Assembly: GCA_030323885.1 (NCBI GenBank)
Contig: CM059200.1
Coordinates: 645,436-709,435 of the forward strand
Direction of reading: 5' to 3'
Length of the DNA: 64,000 nt
From: Branchipolynoe longqiensis
Lineage: Eukaryota; Annelida; Polychaeta; Phyllodocida; Polynoidae
The translations under genes were made by a program, and so were the position numbers. The notes beneath the pieces are model-generated. The model made no database searches, was not told the DNA's origin, and was given only the letters and a program-made list of their open reading frames with translations. Shown here piece by piece: positions 28,800 through 38,872 of this stretch (position 1 is its first letter; each line of letters begins with the position of its first letter).

Positions 28800-29500
28800 G
28801 GGTCTAGGTGTGTGGTCGGGGTTTAGGGGTGTGGTGGGGTGTAGGTATGTGTGTGGTGCGGGTGTAGGTGTGTGTTGGGTGTGTGGTGAGGGTTTAGCTG
28901 TGTGGTGGGGGTGTAGGTGTGTGGTGGGGGTGTGGTGAGGGTTTAGGGGTGTGGAGGGGGTTTAGGGATGTGGTGGGGGTGTCGTGTGTGTGTGTGGTTG
29001 GGGTGTAGATGTGTGGTAAGGGTTTAGGGGTGTGGTGGGGGTGTATGTGTGTGGGGTGGGGGTGTAGGTATGTGGTGACGGCTTAGGGGTATAGGTGTGT
29101 GGTGGTGGTGTAGGTGTATGGTGGGGGTGTAGGTGCGGGTGTAGATGTGTGGTGGGGGTGTATGTGTGTGGTGGGGTGTAGGTTTGTGGTGGGGGTCTAG
29201 GTGTGTCGTGAGGGTTTAGGTGTGTGGTATGTGTTTGGTGGTGTAGGTGTGTGGTGGTGTTTGGTCGGGTGTAGGTGTGTGTGATTGAGGTGTAGGTGTG
29301 TGTGGTGAGGGGGTATGTGTGTGGTGGGGGTGTAAGTATGTGGTGGGGGTTTAGGTGTGTGGTTGGAGTGTAAGGGGTACTGGGGGTATAGGTGTGTGTC
29401 ATGGGGTGTAGGAGGTATAGGTGTGTGTCGTGGGGTGTGTCATGGGGGTTTAGGGCTGTGGCGGGGGTGTAGCTGTATCATGGGGGTTTAGGGATGCTAA
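28800..29500. repeat. G-rich minisatellite GGTGTGTGGTGGGGGTGTAG
   Basis: Plus strand is G/T-rich with many GGGGGTGTAGGTGTGTGGT variants; then switches to the C-rich complement at 29540-29725. Minus-strand HTPTTHLHPHHTPTPPP frames are compositional. G-quadruplex forming potential is evident from repeated G-runs. Confidence 0.85.
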
Positions 29501-30004
29501 AGATTGTGAGGTGCCACTCTGCAAAACACCCCTACACCTCAAGCACAAACTACCTACACTGCTACACCCCCACCACACACACTCTCAAACCCCACCACAC
29601 ACACATACACCCCCACCACATCCCTAAGCCCCCACCACATCCCTAAGACCCCACCACATCCCTAAGACCCCACCACACGCCCCTAAATCCCTATGCATCC
29701 CCACCACACACAACCAAATCCTCACACTTGACAGTAGAAGGAACTGCTTCTATCCAATCAGAGCATTACAAGGACGGCATGGTGCGCCATCTGATGAGAG
29801 ACTCATGCAAACTGAAAGGTCCCCATTGGCTAAGTACGCCCTATGCAGCAACATATATTTTAACAAGTGAGATATGGAGGTATAACTTTTGATTTTGAAC
29901 GTGGCTTTTATTGGACTGCAACCTCAAATACATGCAATAAATATTAATATGTATATTTGATTTATTATATATATATAATTAATTGAATGATATATGTTTG
30001 TATA

Positions 30005-30690
30005 TGGAGGGGCTTCTTACGTAGTCTACCGAATACCTGATGCCAAGGGTCAGGGGAGAGTATAAATAGACTGCGCTAGTCAAGCCCACTCTCACTTGCT
30101 ATCCGGACCACACTTCGTCCACACCTCTCTATCTCCTCTCTGCTGGCCATGCTCCTCCTTGATATTGTCTGAAAAGAGTTCCAGGAGGGGGGGCCTGCCA
30201 GCATTTCACTTTCTACTCTTACTCAATCCGTGTCTTTGGCTTGCCAGCTAGTCACCAGAGAGCAAATAGACATGGTCCTTTGACTCAACTCTCCTCATTT
30301 CTCTTTCCTATACTCTACCCTTTTTTTTAACTCTCCCAGGCTTACTTCTTCCCCTGATCAAGGGAGTTGTTTGCTTAGGTGGGGCCCTTTACCTTATCGT
30401 TTCTCTCGCTTTGTCCTTGTTGCTGGAACCGCTGGACCCACCTTTACCCGTCCCTTCCTCCTAAACCCTTGCTGCTGTCTACTGGATAGGAGTGCTGTGC
30501 TACCGGCGGAGCAGACTCATGCGGGAGGTCGACAGGACCAAGTGGTCCCTAGCCGCTGCCGTATTGGGCACTTGTGGCTTACACATGCTTTTCTGCTCAA
30601 GGGGGAACCTCCCCCTGAATTAGTCAAATATGTTTGAGTGTCAGCGGGGACTGACACTCAAACACATTTGACTAAGTTGCGTTGATTTTT
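30005..30690 (+). mobile_element. Possible solo LTR or retroelement leader
   Basis: Contains a TATA box (GAGTATAAATAGACTGCGC at about 30060), a pyrimidine-rich start region, and ends in a hairpin. A partial copy lies at 757-870. No coding domain; LTR identity is an inference. Confidence 0.35.
30622..30673. repeat. 23-bp inverted repeat, hairpin
   Basis: Arms 30622-30644 and 30651-30673 pair in 22 of 23 positions (AGTCAAATATGTTTGAGTGT and its complement) around a 6-base loop. Confidence 0.8.
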
Positions 30691-31099
30691 TGGCCCTCCA
30701 CCAACAATTCTACACTGCAGACAGTATGCATGACCTTTTTACTAAAGTAAAACAAGAAAACATTTTAGCCTTTTTGAGGGCGGCTGGACTGTACCACCTC
30801 ATATAGTTTACTAAATATATTCTATCAATTATTAATCAAACTTTTCTTTTTCTATGGGAATTTGTTTCCCTTGGCCACAAATATGTGATTCTGAGCTTTC
30901 TGGTTTAATGAGTGTCTATTAGCACATAATTGATTGTCTTCTTTTACATGTAAAAGCGATGGTTTGAACAAAAAACAACCATTTCTTGCCGTGGGTGTGG
31001 GTGGCCTGTGCTGTCGACACGGCGTGAAACAACTACCAATCAATTATCAATCAATCAAACCGCCGGACTGGAGTGATTCGGGGCCACCCCAGCTGTTCG

Positions 31100-31625
31100 T
31101 CATTTAAACTAAAGTCGCCGGGTATACCTCACCCAGATACAAATGAATCCAGCATCAAAAGCTCTCCAAACATACAATTGCTTAGTTCGTTCAGTTCATG
31201 CCACTGAACATGTGGGAGGAGAGTTGAGGTCTGTGATGTATGAATGACATCATAGGTGGGATTCCCTCATCACATGACCTAGAGGGGTTCCCCACACACA
31301 GGGGTAGCCATGGCAACCACCAAGATGGCATCCACAGAAAGCTCTCAATTCAACTTTTAAAGTCTATTAATCTACATGATTTAATCAATTATTCACAGAA
31401 AAAGTAGCTGGTTATGATAAATAAACATTTGACCTTTGCATTTATCATTTTAGATTGCAATTTCTAACATTTTCTTCTCTATATGGTTGTCTAAAACTGT
31501 CAGTGCTGCTAGACTAAATAAAACACAACAGAAGCAACCAATGTTAGCATTCTCCCCCACATATAGTTGCATAAACTGAAAACTGGCAAATGTATGCTTG
31601 GAGAGCATTTGTCGGAGTACGGGTA
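31100..31625 (-). repeat. About 520-bp interspersed repeat, copy 2
   Basis: Inverted partner of 5830-6345 (ATACAAATGAATCCAGCATC, TTAGTTCGTTCAGTTCATGC, ATCACATGACCTAGAGG). Both include a CCATGGCAACC-type X-box-like site. Confidence 0.6.
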
Positions 31626-31669
31626 GTGTCTAAGCAACCTATATCTGGTCCCTTTAACATATACAACAC

Positions 31670-32407
31670 ATCAGATTGTTTTAAGCTATAAGTTATAGGC
31701 ATACTGTTAATGTTATAGGTATCTAGGAAACAATTTGACCACGACAACATTTAGAGTAGATTCATCCATATCCTAGTCTCATAGAGACAGTTCTGCAGGA
31801 GTCCATGAGCCAGCCTACATATTTTGGGCTATCGGTACCATATGAGGGGAATAATGCTCATGGTGATGTTTGACAACGTATGCATGCCTAGAGTTGGAAA
31901 ACTCATGATAGCACTGTGACGGGGGTAGCTTTTTGTGTATTTTCATCATTTTTATAACCCCACTGACAAATATTTTAAAGTCTTCATATTACATATTTTC
32001 AATGTCAATGAGGCTGAATAGTATAGTTATTTGGTAATGTCTAGAAGTACACAATTATACATAATGGCCATCTGCACCTTGCTGAATGACTTCAGAGGAG
32101 GATTCATCGCCATCTATATCTAGTTGGGCCACCATCTTGAATTTCAAAATGGCCACCCGCAAATACCATTACCATTTGTGCGGCATTAGCATATCATCTT
32201 CTAATTAATGTAGAACCATTAACTTGGTTCCTAACTATGCATTTTCTTTATCAAGGAATCTATTTATGCTATTTTCAATATCCTTAGATGCTGGCTATAT
32301 TGGAATACAAGATGGCTGACATGGAGAATTGTGTACCTTCATAATAGTAATTAGTTGTATGATGTCTTTAATTCTGATGTTTTATGGAGTCTGAATATGA
32401 GTCTTCA
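31670..32407. other. Non-coding stretch, probable old transposon
   Basis: No gene seen. Blocks such as GGGCCACCATCTTGAATTTC and ATACAAGATGGCTGACATGG resemble pieces of decayed DNA transposons, but no second copy lies in the window to prove it. Confidence 0.35.
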
Positions 32408-32457
32408 CCAAAGACCCTATACTACTAAGACGGCTCACTCCCTATCTCTCCCATGGT

Positions 32458-32771
32458 GATGCGCGAGAAGGAAGAACAGAGGCGGAGGTGGGAAAAACTG
32501 AGGCGTTTATTGAGACGCCTCGGGCAAATACAGAGAACAGTGATAAGGAACAAAAACATATGAGAAACAGTAAGGTAAATGGTACAAGCAGGGCAGCAGA
32601 GGAGGTAACAGGCTGAGGAAGCAGAGAGCAATAAGAGGGGCTCATGAGGAGCAACAGGCTCGTGAGGAGCAATACAGTAAGGGGCTCATGAGGAGCAGAG
32701 GATAAATAGAGGAGGGGCTCAGAAGGAGCAGTGTCAGAGTTGGTAGAGGGGGGGCCGAGGAGCCCTCCGCC
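32458..32771 (-). repeat. Split direct repeat B2
   Basis: 314-bp copy of B1. Its outer edge at 32458 marks the 3' end of the element; the flanking CCATGGT belongs to the target. Confidence 0.88.
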
Positions 32772-32818
32772 GCAGAGGGGGGAGGGTACAGGAGGGAAAG
32801 TTGGGTGGGTGGGTGGAG

Positions 32819-33230
32819 AAGAAAAGGGCAGAGAGCTGGAAGGCGGCTGGAGGCTGAGTGCCTGAGGGAGGCCGGCGGGCGGCCTTATAAGGGGGAAGGT
32901 GAGCAGTGGCAGGAGGGCGTGAGTCGCTCAGGGCCGGGGGAGGGCGGGGGTGAGCAGCGGGCGTCGCGCGAGGCGCGAGTGCTGGGAGACAGCGCGGGTA
33001 GCGGGGGGGGGGGAGGGGGGGGGGGGGAGTCGCTCTGCCTTCCCTCGCATCAAACGAGGGAGCAGTGGCAGGAGGGCGTGAGAGGCTCAGGGCCGGGGGA
33101 GGGGGAGGGTGAGAGCGGGCGTCGCGCGAGGCGCGAGGGCTGGGTGACAGCGCGGGTAGCGGGGGGGGGAGGGGGGGGGGGAGTCGCTCTCCCTTCCCTC
33201 GCATCAAACGAAATGCTTCGCATTACGACC
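32819..33230 (-). repeat. Split direct repeat A2
   Basis: Partner of A1: starts AAGAAAAGGGCAGAGAGCTG and ends CTTCGCATTACGACC. Contains the same two internal subunits with poly-G runs at about 33002-33027 and 33161-33180. Confidence 0.85.
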
Positions 33231-33544
33231 GATGCGCGAGAAGGAAGAACAGAGGCGGAGGTGGGAAAAACTGAGGCGTTTATTGAGACGCCTCGGGCAA
33301 ATACAGAGAACAGTGATAAGGAACAAAAACATATGAGAAACAGTAAGGTAAATGGTACAAGCAGGGCAGCAGAGGAGGTAACAGGCTGAGGAAGCAGAGA
33401 GCAATAAGAGGGGCTCATGAGGAGCAACAGGCTCGTGAGGAGCAATACAGTAAGGGGCTCATGAGGAGCAGAGGATAAATAGAGGAGGGGCTCAGAAGGA
33501 GCAGTGTCAGAGTTGGTAGAGGGGGGGCCGAGGAGCCCTCCGCC
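33231..33544 (-). repeat. Split direct repeat B1
   Basis: 314 bp from GATGCGCGAGAAGGAAG to GAGCCCTCCGCC, abutting A2 without any gap. Identical in length to B2. Confidence 0.88.
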
Positions 33545-33929
33545 AAAGAGTAAGGAGAGGGCTCGAGGCGCGCCCGAGGCGGGGGCGCGGGGCGCCCGAG
33601 GCGGGGCCCGGAGAGGCAGGCCTGGTTGAGAAGAGGGTCCGGGGCCTACGTGGAGGGGGAGCGGGCGGCCAAAAAAGGGAGGCCCGCTCCTGAGGCCTTG
33701 GGGGAGGAGGTCCGGCGAGGGTCGAGCAGGGGGGCAGCGAACTCCTCAGGGCTGGGCTGGGTGGGTCTCTCGTGAGGCTGGGCTGAGTCGTCTGAGGTGT
33801 GAGGTGCGAGGTGATGATCCTCGGCTTCTTCTGGGCGGCGTTTCGATCGGTGTTCGCTGGGTGGCCGTCGGTGGGCGTCGCGGGGCTGTCGGGAATGGTT
33901 GGGATGAGGTGCCGGCCTAGGCCGGCGGA

Positions 33930-35086
33930 TCAAAAATCCGCCGAGGGGGCCGGGGTCTGGCGCTCACGGGCTTGCTTGGTGCGGCATCCGGCCTCGCTGT
34001 GCATTGTTAGTATGCGCCGCACGTTGGCGCAATACGCACAGACGTGCCGGCGCCTGTCTCCCACCTCGCCGTGAGCCTCTCCGAGAGGTGCCCGATCGCA
34101 CGAGGCGGGATCGCGGTTCCAAGCGGTGCAGGGAGCCCCGTGAGCGTGCCTATCGTAGGCGGTGCGGGTGTCGGCTTGATGCCGGGGCTGGTGTGCGCCT
34201 CGGGCCCCATCGTCGCCTCGGGGAGCTGGTGTTGCCGGGGTGGTGGGCGTGGTGAGGGAGTCGAGCCTGAGCGCGTTGAGGGCCACAGGGTCATGCCACC
34301 CCTGGGGGAGCCTTCCGTCCGCGATCCAGGAAAAGATGGTCTCTGAGTACCGGCGGACGGTGGGCCAGGGGTGGATGAGGACGTCTCTCATGAGGGTGAG
34401 GTGGTGTTGGTGTAGGCCCTGGAGGGAGTGATCCGGGAAGGATGGGTGGTTGACCATGGAGAGGAGGGCGAGGCTGTACTCGTCCTTGGTTGCTTCTCCG
34501 AGCTTGACTGCCTTGCGCCCCGCACCCCTCTCGACGAGGTCGCAAGGGAAGAGGTAATCGGCTGGGATCCCTCGGCGGCGCTCGGTGCGATGCGCCTCGG
34601 CGGATGCGAGGATGTCGCGGACCGCGTCGGCCGCGGATGCCGGGCTGTAGTCCTCGGGATCCTGGCGGTAGGTGGGCGGTGGTGCTGAGCTGGCGTGGGC
34701 GCGGGTGTAGCCCTGGTACTGCAGGTGCGGGCCTCCGGGCTGAGTCGCTTGAGGTGGAGGCGGCGGCCGGCTCCCGGCTGCGGCGTAGGCCCGAGGTGCC
34801 GGGACGTGGTGCAGGCTGCAGGCGGGCTCCCGCCTCGGCGTGGGCGGGGGGCTCCCCGGGGCCCCTCGGGCTTGCACGTCTCGAGGGTCTCGATGCGTGT
34901 GGTGAGGCGGGTGATGGCCTCGATGAGGAGGGCCGTCTCGCTGCTGGGCTGGCCGGAGGGTGCTGCCGGGGAGGTCGGGGCCGTACAGGGGGCGGGGCTA
35001 CCGGGGGAGCCCGAGGAGGGTCCTGGCGTGGCCATCCCGGAGGTCTTGGAGCTTCTCCGAATCTTCCCTTTGCCGCGGCCGGGCAT
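33930..35086 (-). pseudogene. Gag-like ORF1 of the Ngaro-like element, frameshifted
   Basis: The N-terminal part (35086 to about 34870) begins MPGRGKGKIRRSSKTSG, is Pro/Ser-rich and has a short coiled-coil-like stretch (ALLIEAITRLTTRIETLE). The rest continues in another frame to a TGA at 33930: PADYLFPCDLV, MRDVLIHPWPTVRRYSETIF, WIADGRLPQGWHD, and a Cys/His knuckle with C-x3-N, C, HVCAYC, H and C spacing near the end, as in gag-like ORFs of DIRS/Ngaro elements. One shift near 34870, in a run of C and G, separates the halves; a sequencing error is possible. Confidence 0.6.
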
Positions 35087-35127
35087 GGTGCAGGGTCGGC
35101 AGAGGAGCAGTGAGGTGGAGTAGCCAA

Positions 35128-35545
35128 AAGAAAAGGGCAGAGAGCTGGAAGGCGGCTGGAGGCTGAGTGCCTGAGGGAGGCCGGCGGGCGGCCTTATAAG
35201 GGGGAAGGTGAGGAGTGGGAGGAGGGCGTGAGTCGCTCAGGGCCGGGGGAGGGCGGGGTGAGCAGCCGGCGTCGCGCGAGGCGCGAGTGCTGGGAGACAG
35301 CGCGGGTAGCGGGGGGGGGGGGGGGGAGGGGGGGGGAGTCGCTCTGCCTTCCCTCGCATCAAACGAGGGAGCAGTGGCAGGAGGGCGTGAGAGGCTCAGG
35401 GCCGGGGGAGGGGGAGGGTGAGAGCGGGCGTCGCGCGAGGCGCGAGGGCTGGGTGACAGCGCGGGTAGCGGGGGGGGGTGGAGGGGGGGGGGGGGGAGTC
35501 GCTCTCCCTTCCCTCGCATCAAACGAAATGCTTCGCATTACGACC
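35128..35545 (-). repeat. Split direct repeat A1
   Basis: 418 bp, nearly identical to A2 at 32819-33230; differences are mainly in G-run lengths. Internally it is itself a tandem of two about 160-bp units, each ending CCCTCGCATCAAACGA and containing a long poly-G tract. Confidence 0.85.
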
Positions 35546-36059
35546 AATGTAAATTTTGCAGTGGTGGGTTTGATCAGCCTGGCTGCTGGTTCGTGTTTCA
35601 CATATAAACACATTCAATTATATTATACATGATATAGATAAATATGAATACACATCAATATGAAATTGCTATGAACAAATACACATCATCATCAGCATCA
35701 TCATCATCATGGCCATCATCACACATCTTTCACATTCATATATACATTTATACATATAATATAGCAACTGTTTAACCAAGAGAACAACCAGCGCACCAAG
35801 TGGTGGGTTTGATAATTTTGATTACACAGTACAGGCTGAGTGAGCCGTCTTAGTATTATAGGGTCTTTGTCTTCCCTGACCTCTAGGACAAGGAGCCACA
35901 TAGACATGTGGGCATACATACATAAGGTGGTGAAATCAGGGAGCCTAGGTGGTGTAATGCTTAGCACACTGACCCAGAATGTAAGAGATTTGGGTTCCAT
36001 TCCTGCTTTAGGCACACTATTTCCCATTTTCATCACCCCCCCTCCCCACATGACACTAA

Positions 36060-36132
36060 GTAAAATATTCTGATACTCAGTGAGGGGGGAATGCAAATGT
36101 TCTATTACTGATCGGTGTACGTGACCAGGCGC

Positions 36133-36191
<59 letters not shown>

Positions 36192-36270
36192 GGGGTTGGT
36201 GGTGCCTGAGGGGGATGTAAATATACATAGTGGTGCTGGCAGGTCTGGGTGTGGTTGTACTCATGTAAAC
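36060..36270 (+). mobile_element. Partial LTR, same family as 2524-3030
   Basis: AATGCAAATGTTCTATTACT and the following GTGACCAGG match the LTR 5' part; a (TA)n microsatellite at 36137-36192 has expanded inside it. It abuts the more complete copy at 36275. Confidence 0.5.
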
Positions 36271-36274
36271 TATA

Positions 36275-36828
36275 TGTAAAATATTCCGATAAAACGCATT
36301 GGTGGGGGAATGCAAATGGCCTATTATGGTAAGAGGTATATAGGGCCAGGTGCATGAATGTATTTATGTAGTTGCTGGTGATACTTTACTCAAGGTCAAT
36401 AGTCATTGTGTGTTAGTCAAATAGTGTGAAAGAGGCACTAGAGCTAGGAGATAGTGTGTAAGGGGCACTTAGAGCTCTACTCACTACCCCCTCCCCCCTT
36501 CTGTTAGTCACGGATCACCACCCACTCAGCTCAGGGCAGGTTGTGGCCAAGCCGCCATGCCACATGGTGGTGGTGGGCAGAGCACTGTAGTCATGGGAAC
36601 CCAAGAATGCTTGATGTTCATTGGTGGAGCTTGAGATGTTTGATTCTCATTGGAGAATAAGGTCAGGTGGTGTGCCATACCAGATCCATGTACCACTATA
36701 AATAATAAACCTGAGGGCTTGGCTCTCTCTCTACTTTCACTCTTTATACTCTTCCTTTCTCTTCTTGCCTGTATTGATTTCATTATAGCCTGCCTACACA
36801 ACCACAGATTCCAGCCGTGGACTTTACA
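36275..36828 (+). mobile_element. Gypsy-type LTR copy 2
   Basis: 554 bp, TGTAAA to TTTACA, with AATAATAAACCTGAGGGC and the U5-like TTATAGCCTGCCTACACAAC end. Followed after 4 bp by TGGTGACCACAACG, a primer-binding-like site, so this is a 5' LTR of a plus-oriented element. Confidence 0.65.
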
Positions 36829-36832
36829 TTAT

Positions 36833-36846
36833 TGGTGACCACAACG
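36833..36846 (+). other. Primer binding site-like sequence after LTR 2
   Basis: TGGTGACCACAACG, one base different from the site after LTR 1. Supports Ty3/Gypsy-type priming. Confidence 0.45.
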
Positions 36847-37332
36847 TTCTTTAACACGGTATGGTTAGTAATGCTGAAGACAATATGACGTTATAGACTG
36901 GTACTTTATATACTATAGACTATATACTGACGACCGGGAGTTATTTTGATTATTACATTAGTTCATAACTACGTTATAGACTGGTGCTATATATAATATA
37001 AATTTATATACTGACGACTAGGAGTTATTTAGACTACAACGTATATATAATTTCTATTCAAAATTGACATATAATGCATTTTGATAGGTTTTTAATACGA
37101 CAGTAGTGATCTCAGTATTTATTAGATAGTTAATTTTAAAATATCGAGAACTTAATTGACTACGACCGGTTTGGTGAATTGTGTAGGTAATGTTTTTCTT
37201 CTATCTAGTTTTTTTATTCGTTTCATCTATTTTCAATGGGTTAATTTAATTTAAAATTGGCTTGTTGACGACTATTCCGGCAGAATGCGTCTATTCTTAG
37301 GGGAAACATTAGTCTTTGACAATGGTATTATT
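36847..37332. other. Probable Gypsy leader, no gene
   Basis: AT-rich, with two imperfect repeats around ACGTTATAGACTGGTACT and ACTGACGACCGGGAGTTATT. A short open frame near 37285 (MRLFLGETLVFDNGII) runs into the DIRS-like element; too short to name. Confidence 0.35.
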
Positions 37333-37407
37333 GTATAGTTATACAAATCTTACCTGGGTACAGATGATGGATAACTCTTGTTTTCCCGAGGTACAAGCCT
37401 CGGATAT
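37333..37407. repeat. DIRS left terminal inverted repeat
   Basis: GTATAGTTATACAAATCTTA then CCTGGGTACAGATGATGG to CAAGCCTCGGATA; its reverse complement is at 37568-37642. The continuation (GCAACATCCGGGTCCAGCAA) resembles the right terminus inverted. Confidence 0.75.
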
Positions 37408-37567
37408 TCATGGGCTAGGGAGAAGGAAGCAACATCCGGGTCCAGCAATCTTCACCTAATTATTCAGGATAAAAATGAGCTTAATGATGGAACTCATAAT
37501 GTTACCGTTTAGCACAAGCGAACGTAATAGTTGTGGCAGGGTGTGGTGGGCAGGCCCTAGCCCACGA

Positions 37568-37690
37568 CTATCCGAGGCTTGTACCTCGGGAAAACAAGAG
37601 TTATCCATCATCTGTACCCAGGTAAGATTAGTATAACTATACTATTTTACCTCGGTACGAAGCCTCTGGCTACTCATGGTTGAGGGAGAC
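37568..37690. repeat. DIRS internal complementary region
   Basis: First part (37568-37642) is the reverse complement of the left end; second part (37645-37690, TTTTACCTCGGTACGAAGCC) is complementary to the right end at 42608-42652. Side-by-side complements of both termini are the hallmark of DIRS1-type replication. Confidence 0.75.
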
Positions 37691-37829
37691 CTTTACGTAG
37701 CCTCATTTTTATCCTCAATCATCTGATGAATATAGGAATAGATCAGTTGTAATAGTAAAAGTGTTTTACATCTCACCAGATCTTGTTAGTTGGTGAGTAG
37801 GCGGGTTGCCACCCCGCTTGTCTTTTCTA

Positions 37830-38760
37830 GTCATTTGTTGTAATATATGCAAACGACCTTGGCATCTTCCAGCCGGCATGCGATAGGATTCTCTTGACTG
37901 AGATTCCCAACTGTCTCGCCTTCGAGACCATGGCACCTCGAGTAGAGGGTAAAGCATAGCGCTGTGTATCGACGCCAGCTAACTTGAGCATGTTAATCGT
38001 CCATCTGGCGAGCGTGTCTCTGGAGATAGCCTTGTGTGGCTTGATGTAGCTTACCAAAAGCTGTCTGGAATGACGTATTCCTCATCTTGGATATATAAGC
38101 CCTAATGGCTGAAACTACGCACAGTTTCCTATCATTCGGGAAACTAGTCAAATGAATCGAGGAGAGTGGATCTCCCATATGGTTTGATTTCAATAATTTG
38201 TCTAAATCAAACGTGGCCTCCTTGTCATCAATGTCCAGGCCCTGCAGTGAAAGGGCAACAATTGTTTGGCCCCTATGACCGGTTACTAGGAGTAACAAGA
38301 CAGCTAATTTGTAGCCTAGCTGCTTAACCGACAGATGTCTATTACTAGGCCATTTTTGAAACAACTTAAATACTAAGGAGACATCACAAAAACGATTATA
38401 TTTTGGTTTTGGGGGATTTCTTTCATTTATGGACCTCATGAGCCAATGGAGAACCCCGTGCTTTCCAATTGTCTCGCCATCTATCCTAGGCAGGATAACT
38501 GAAAGTGCACATCTAGCTGTGTTGATGGCACCATAACCTAGTCTGTCATCTTCCATCATTCGCAAGAATCGGGCGACCTGGGTGATGGATGGTTCCATTG
38601 GCCTGACCTTGTGTATTAAACAATAAATGCCCCATTTCTTTAAGTAACTGGAATATAGTTTAACAGTTCCTGGCCTCCATGCATGGGAAATTAACCTACT
38701 CTGGGTGATTTTATCTCTAACCCAAATTTCTGCAAATATTTACTTAGAAAAGGAATGCCA
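37830..38760 (-). pseudogene. DIRS tyrosine recombinase, frameshifted
   Basis: N-terminal arm LISHAWRPGTVKLYSSYLKK and SAM-like region (ITQVARFLRMMEDDRLGYG); catalytic domain with first Arg in LLVTGHRGQTIVAL, then a frame break near 38050, then TLARWTINMLKLAGVD, STRGAMVSKA (second Arg), AGWKMPRSFAYIT with the nucleophile Tyr. Where most relatives have H-S-T-R this copy has P-S-T-R, so a catalytic His may be lost. The frameshift makes it a pseudogene unless it is a read error. Confidence 0.78.
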
Positions 38761-38872
38761 ATAGGGCCGTTGTTGATACGCCCCCCATCTTTGTTACTTT
38801 GCCTTGATGTAGTAGGTTCAGTGGCCCTCTGGGGAATTTTAAATAGTCCTTCGCTCCCCATTCTACCGCTGC

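Larger units (their letters stand above)
28214..29832 (-). mobile_element. Inverted-repeat element carrying a G-rich minisatellite, copy A
   Basis: Left end GGTGAGCTTTCATGAGCC and right end GAAAGGTCCCCATTGGC are degenerate versions of the termini in copy B (49046-49798). Interior: fold-back insertion, G-rich minisatellite, and a 29735-29830 block shared with copy B (AACTGCTTCTATCCAATCAG, CATCTGATGAGAGACTCATG). Confidence 0.6.
32458..35545 (-). mobile_element. Non-autonomous Ngaro-like tyrosine-recombinase retroelement
   Basis: Read on the minus strand the order is A1 (35545-35128), gag, B1 (33544-33231), A2 (33230-32819), 48-bp spacer, B2 (32771-32458). A1/A2 and B1/B2 are near-identical direct repeats; both B copies are 314 bp. 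The A2-B1 junction (ACGACC then GATGCGCG across 33230/33231) is what end-to-end joining of the outer termini would create. This A1-ORF-B1-A2-B2 layout is the split direct repeat architecture of Ngaro-type elements. No reverse transcriptase, RNase H or recombinase is present; the 1.6-kb interior has only a gag-like gene. Very GC-rich against an AT-rich background. Confidence 0.78.
32408..35871. mobile_element. Outer inverted-repeat element interrupted by the Ngaro-like insertion
   Basis: AGACCCTATACTACTAAGAC with GGCTCACTC at 32408-32440 is matched by its reverse complement at 35839-35871. The split-repeat element fills the space between, so it appears to have inserted into a small inverted-repeat element. 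Confidence 0.6.

Noticed and set aside
32734..33207. Proline-rich frames in the GC-rich repeats
   Set aside because: They translate repeat A and poly-G tracts, occur in multiple frames, and are not conserved between A1 and A2 because G-run lengths differ.
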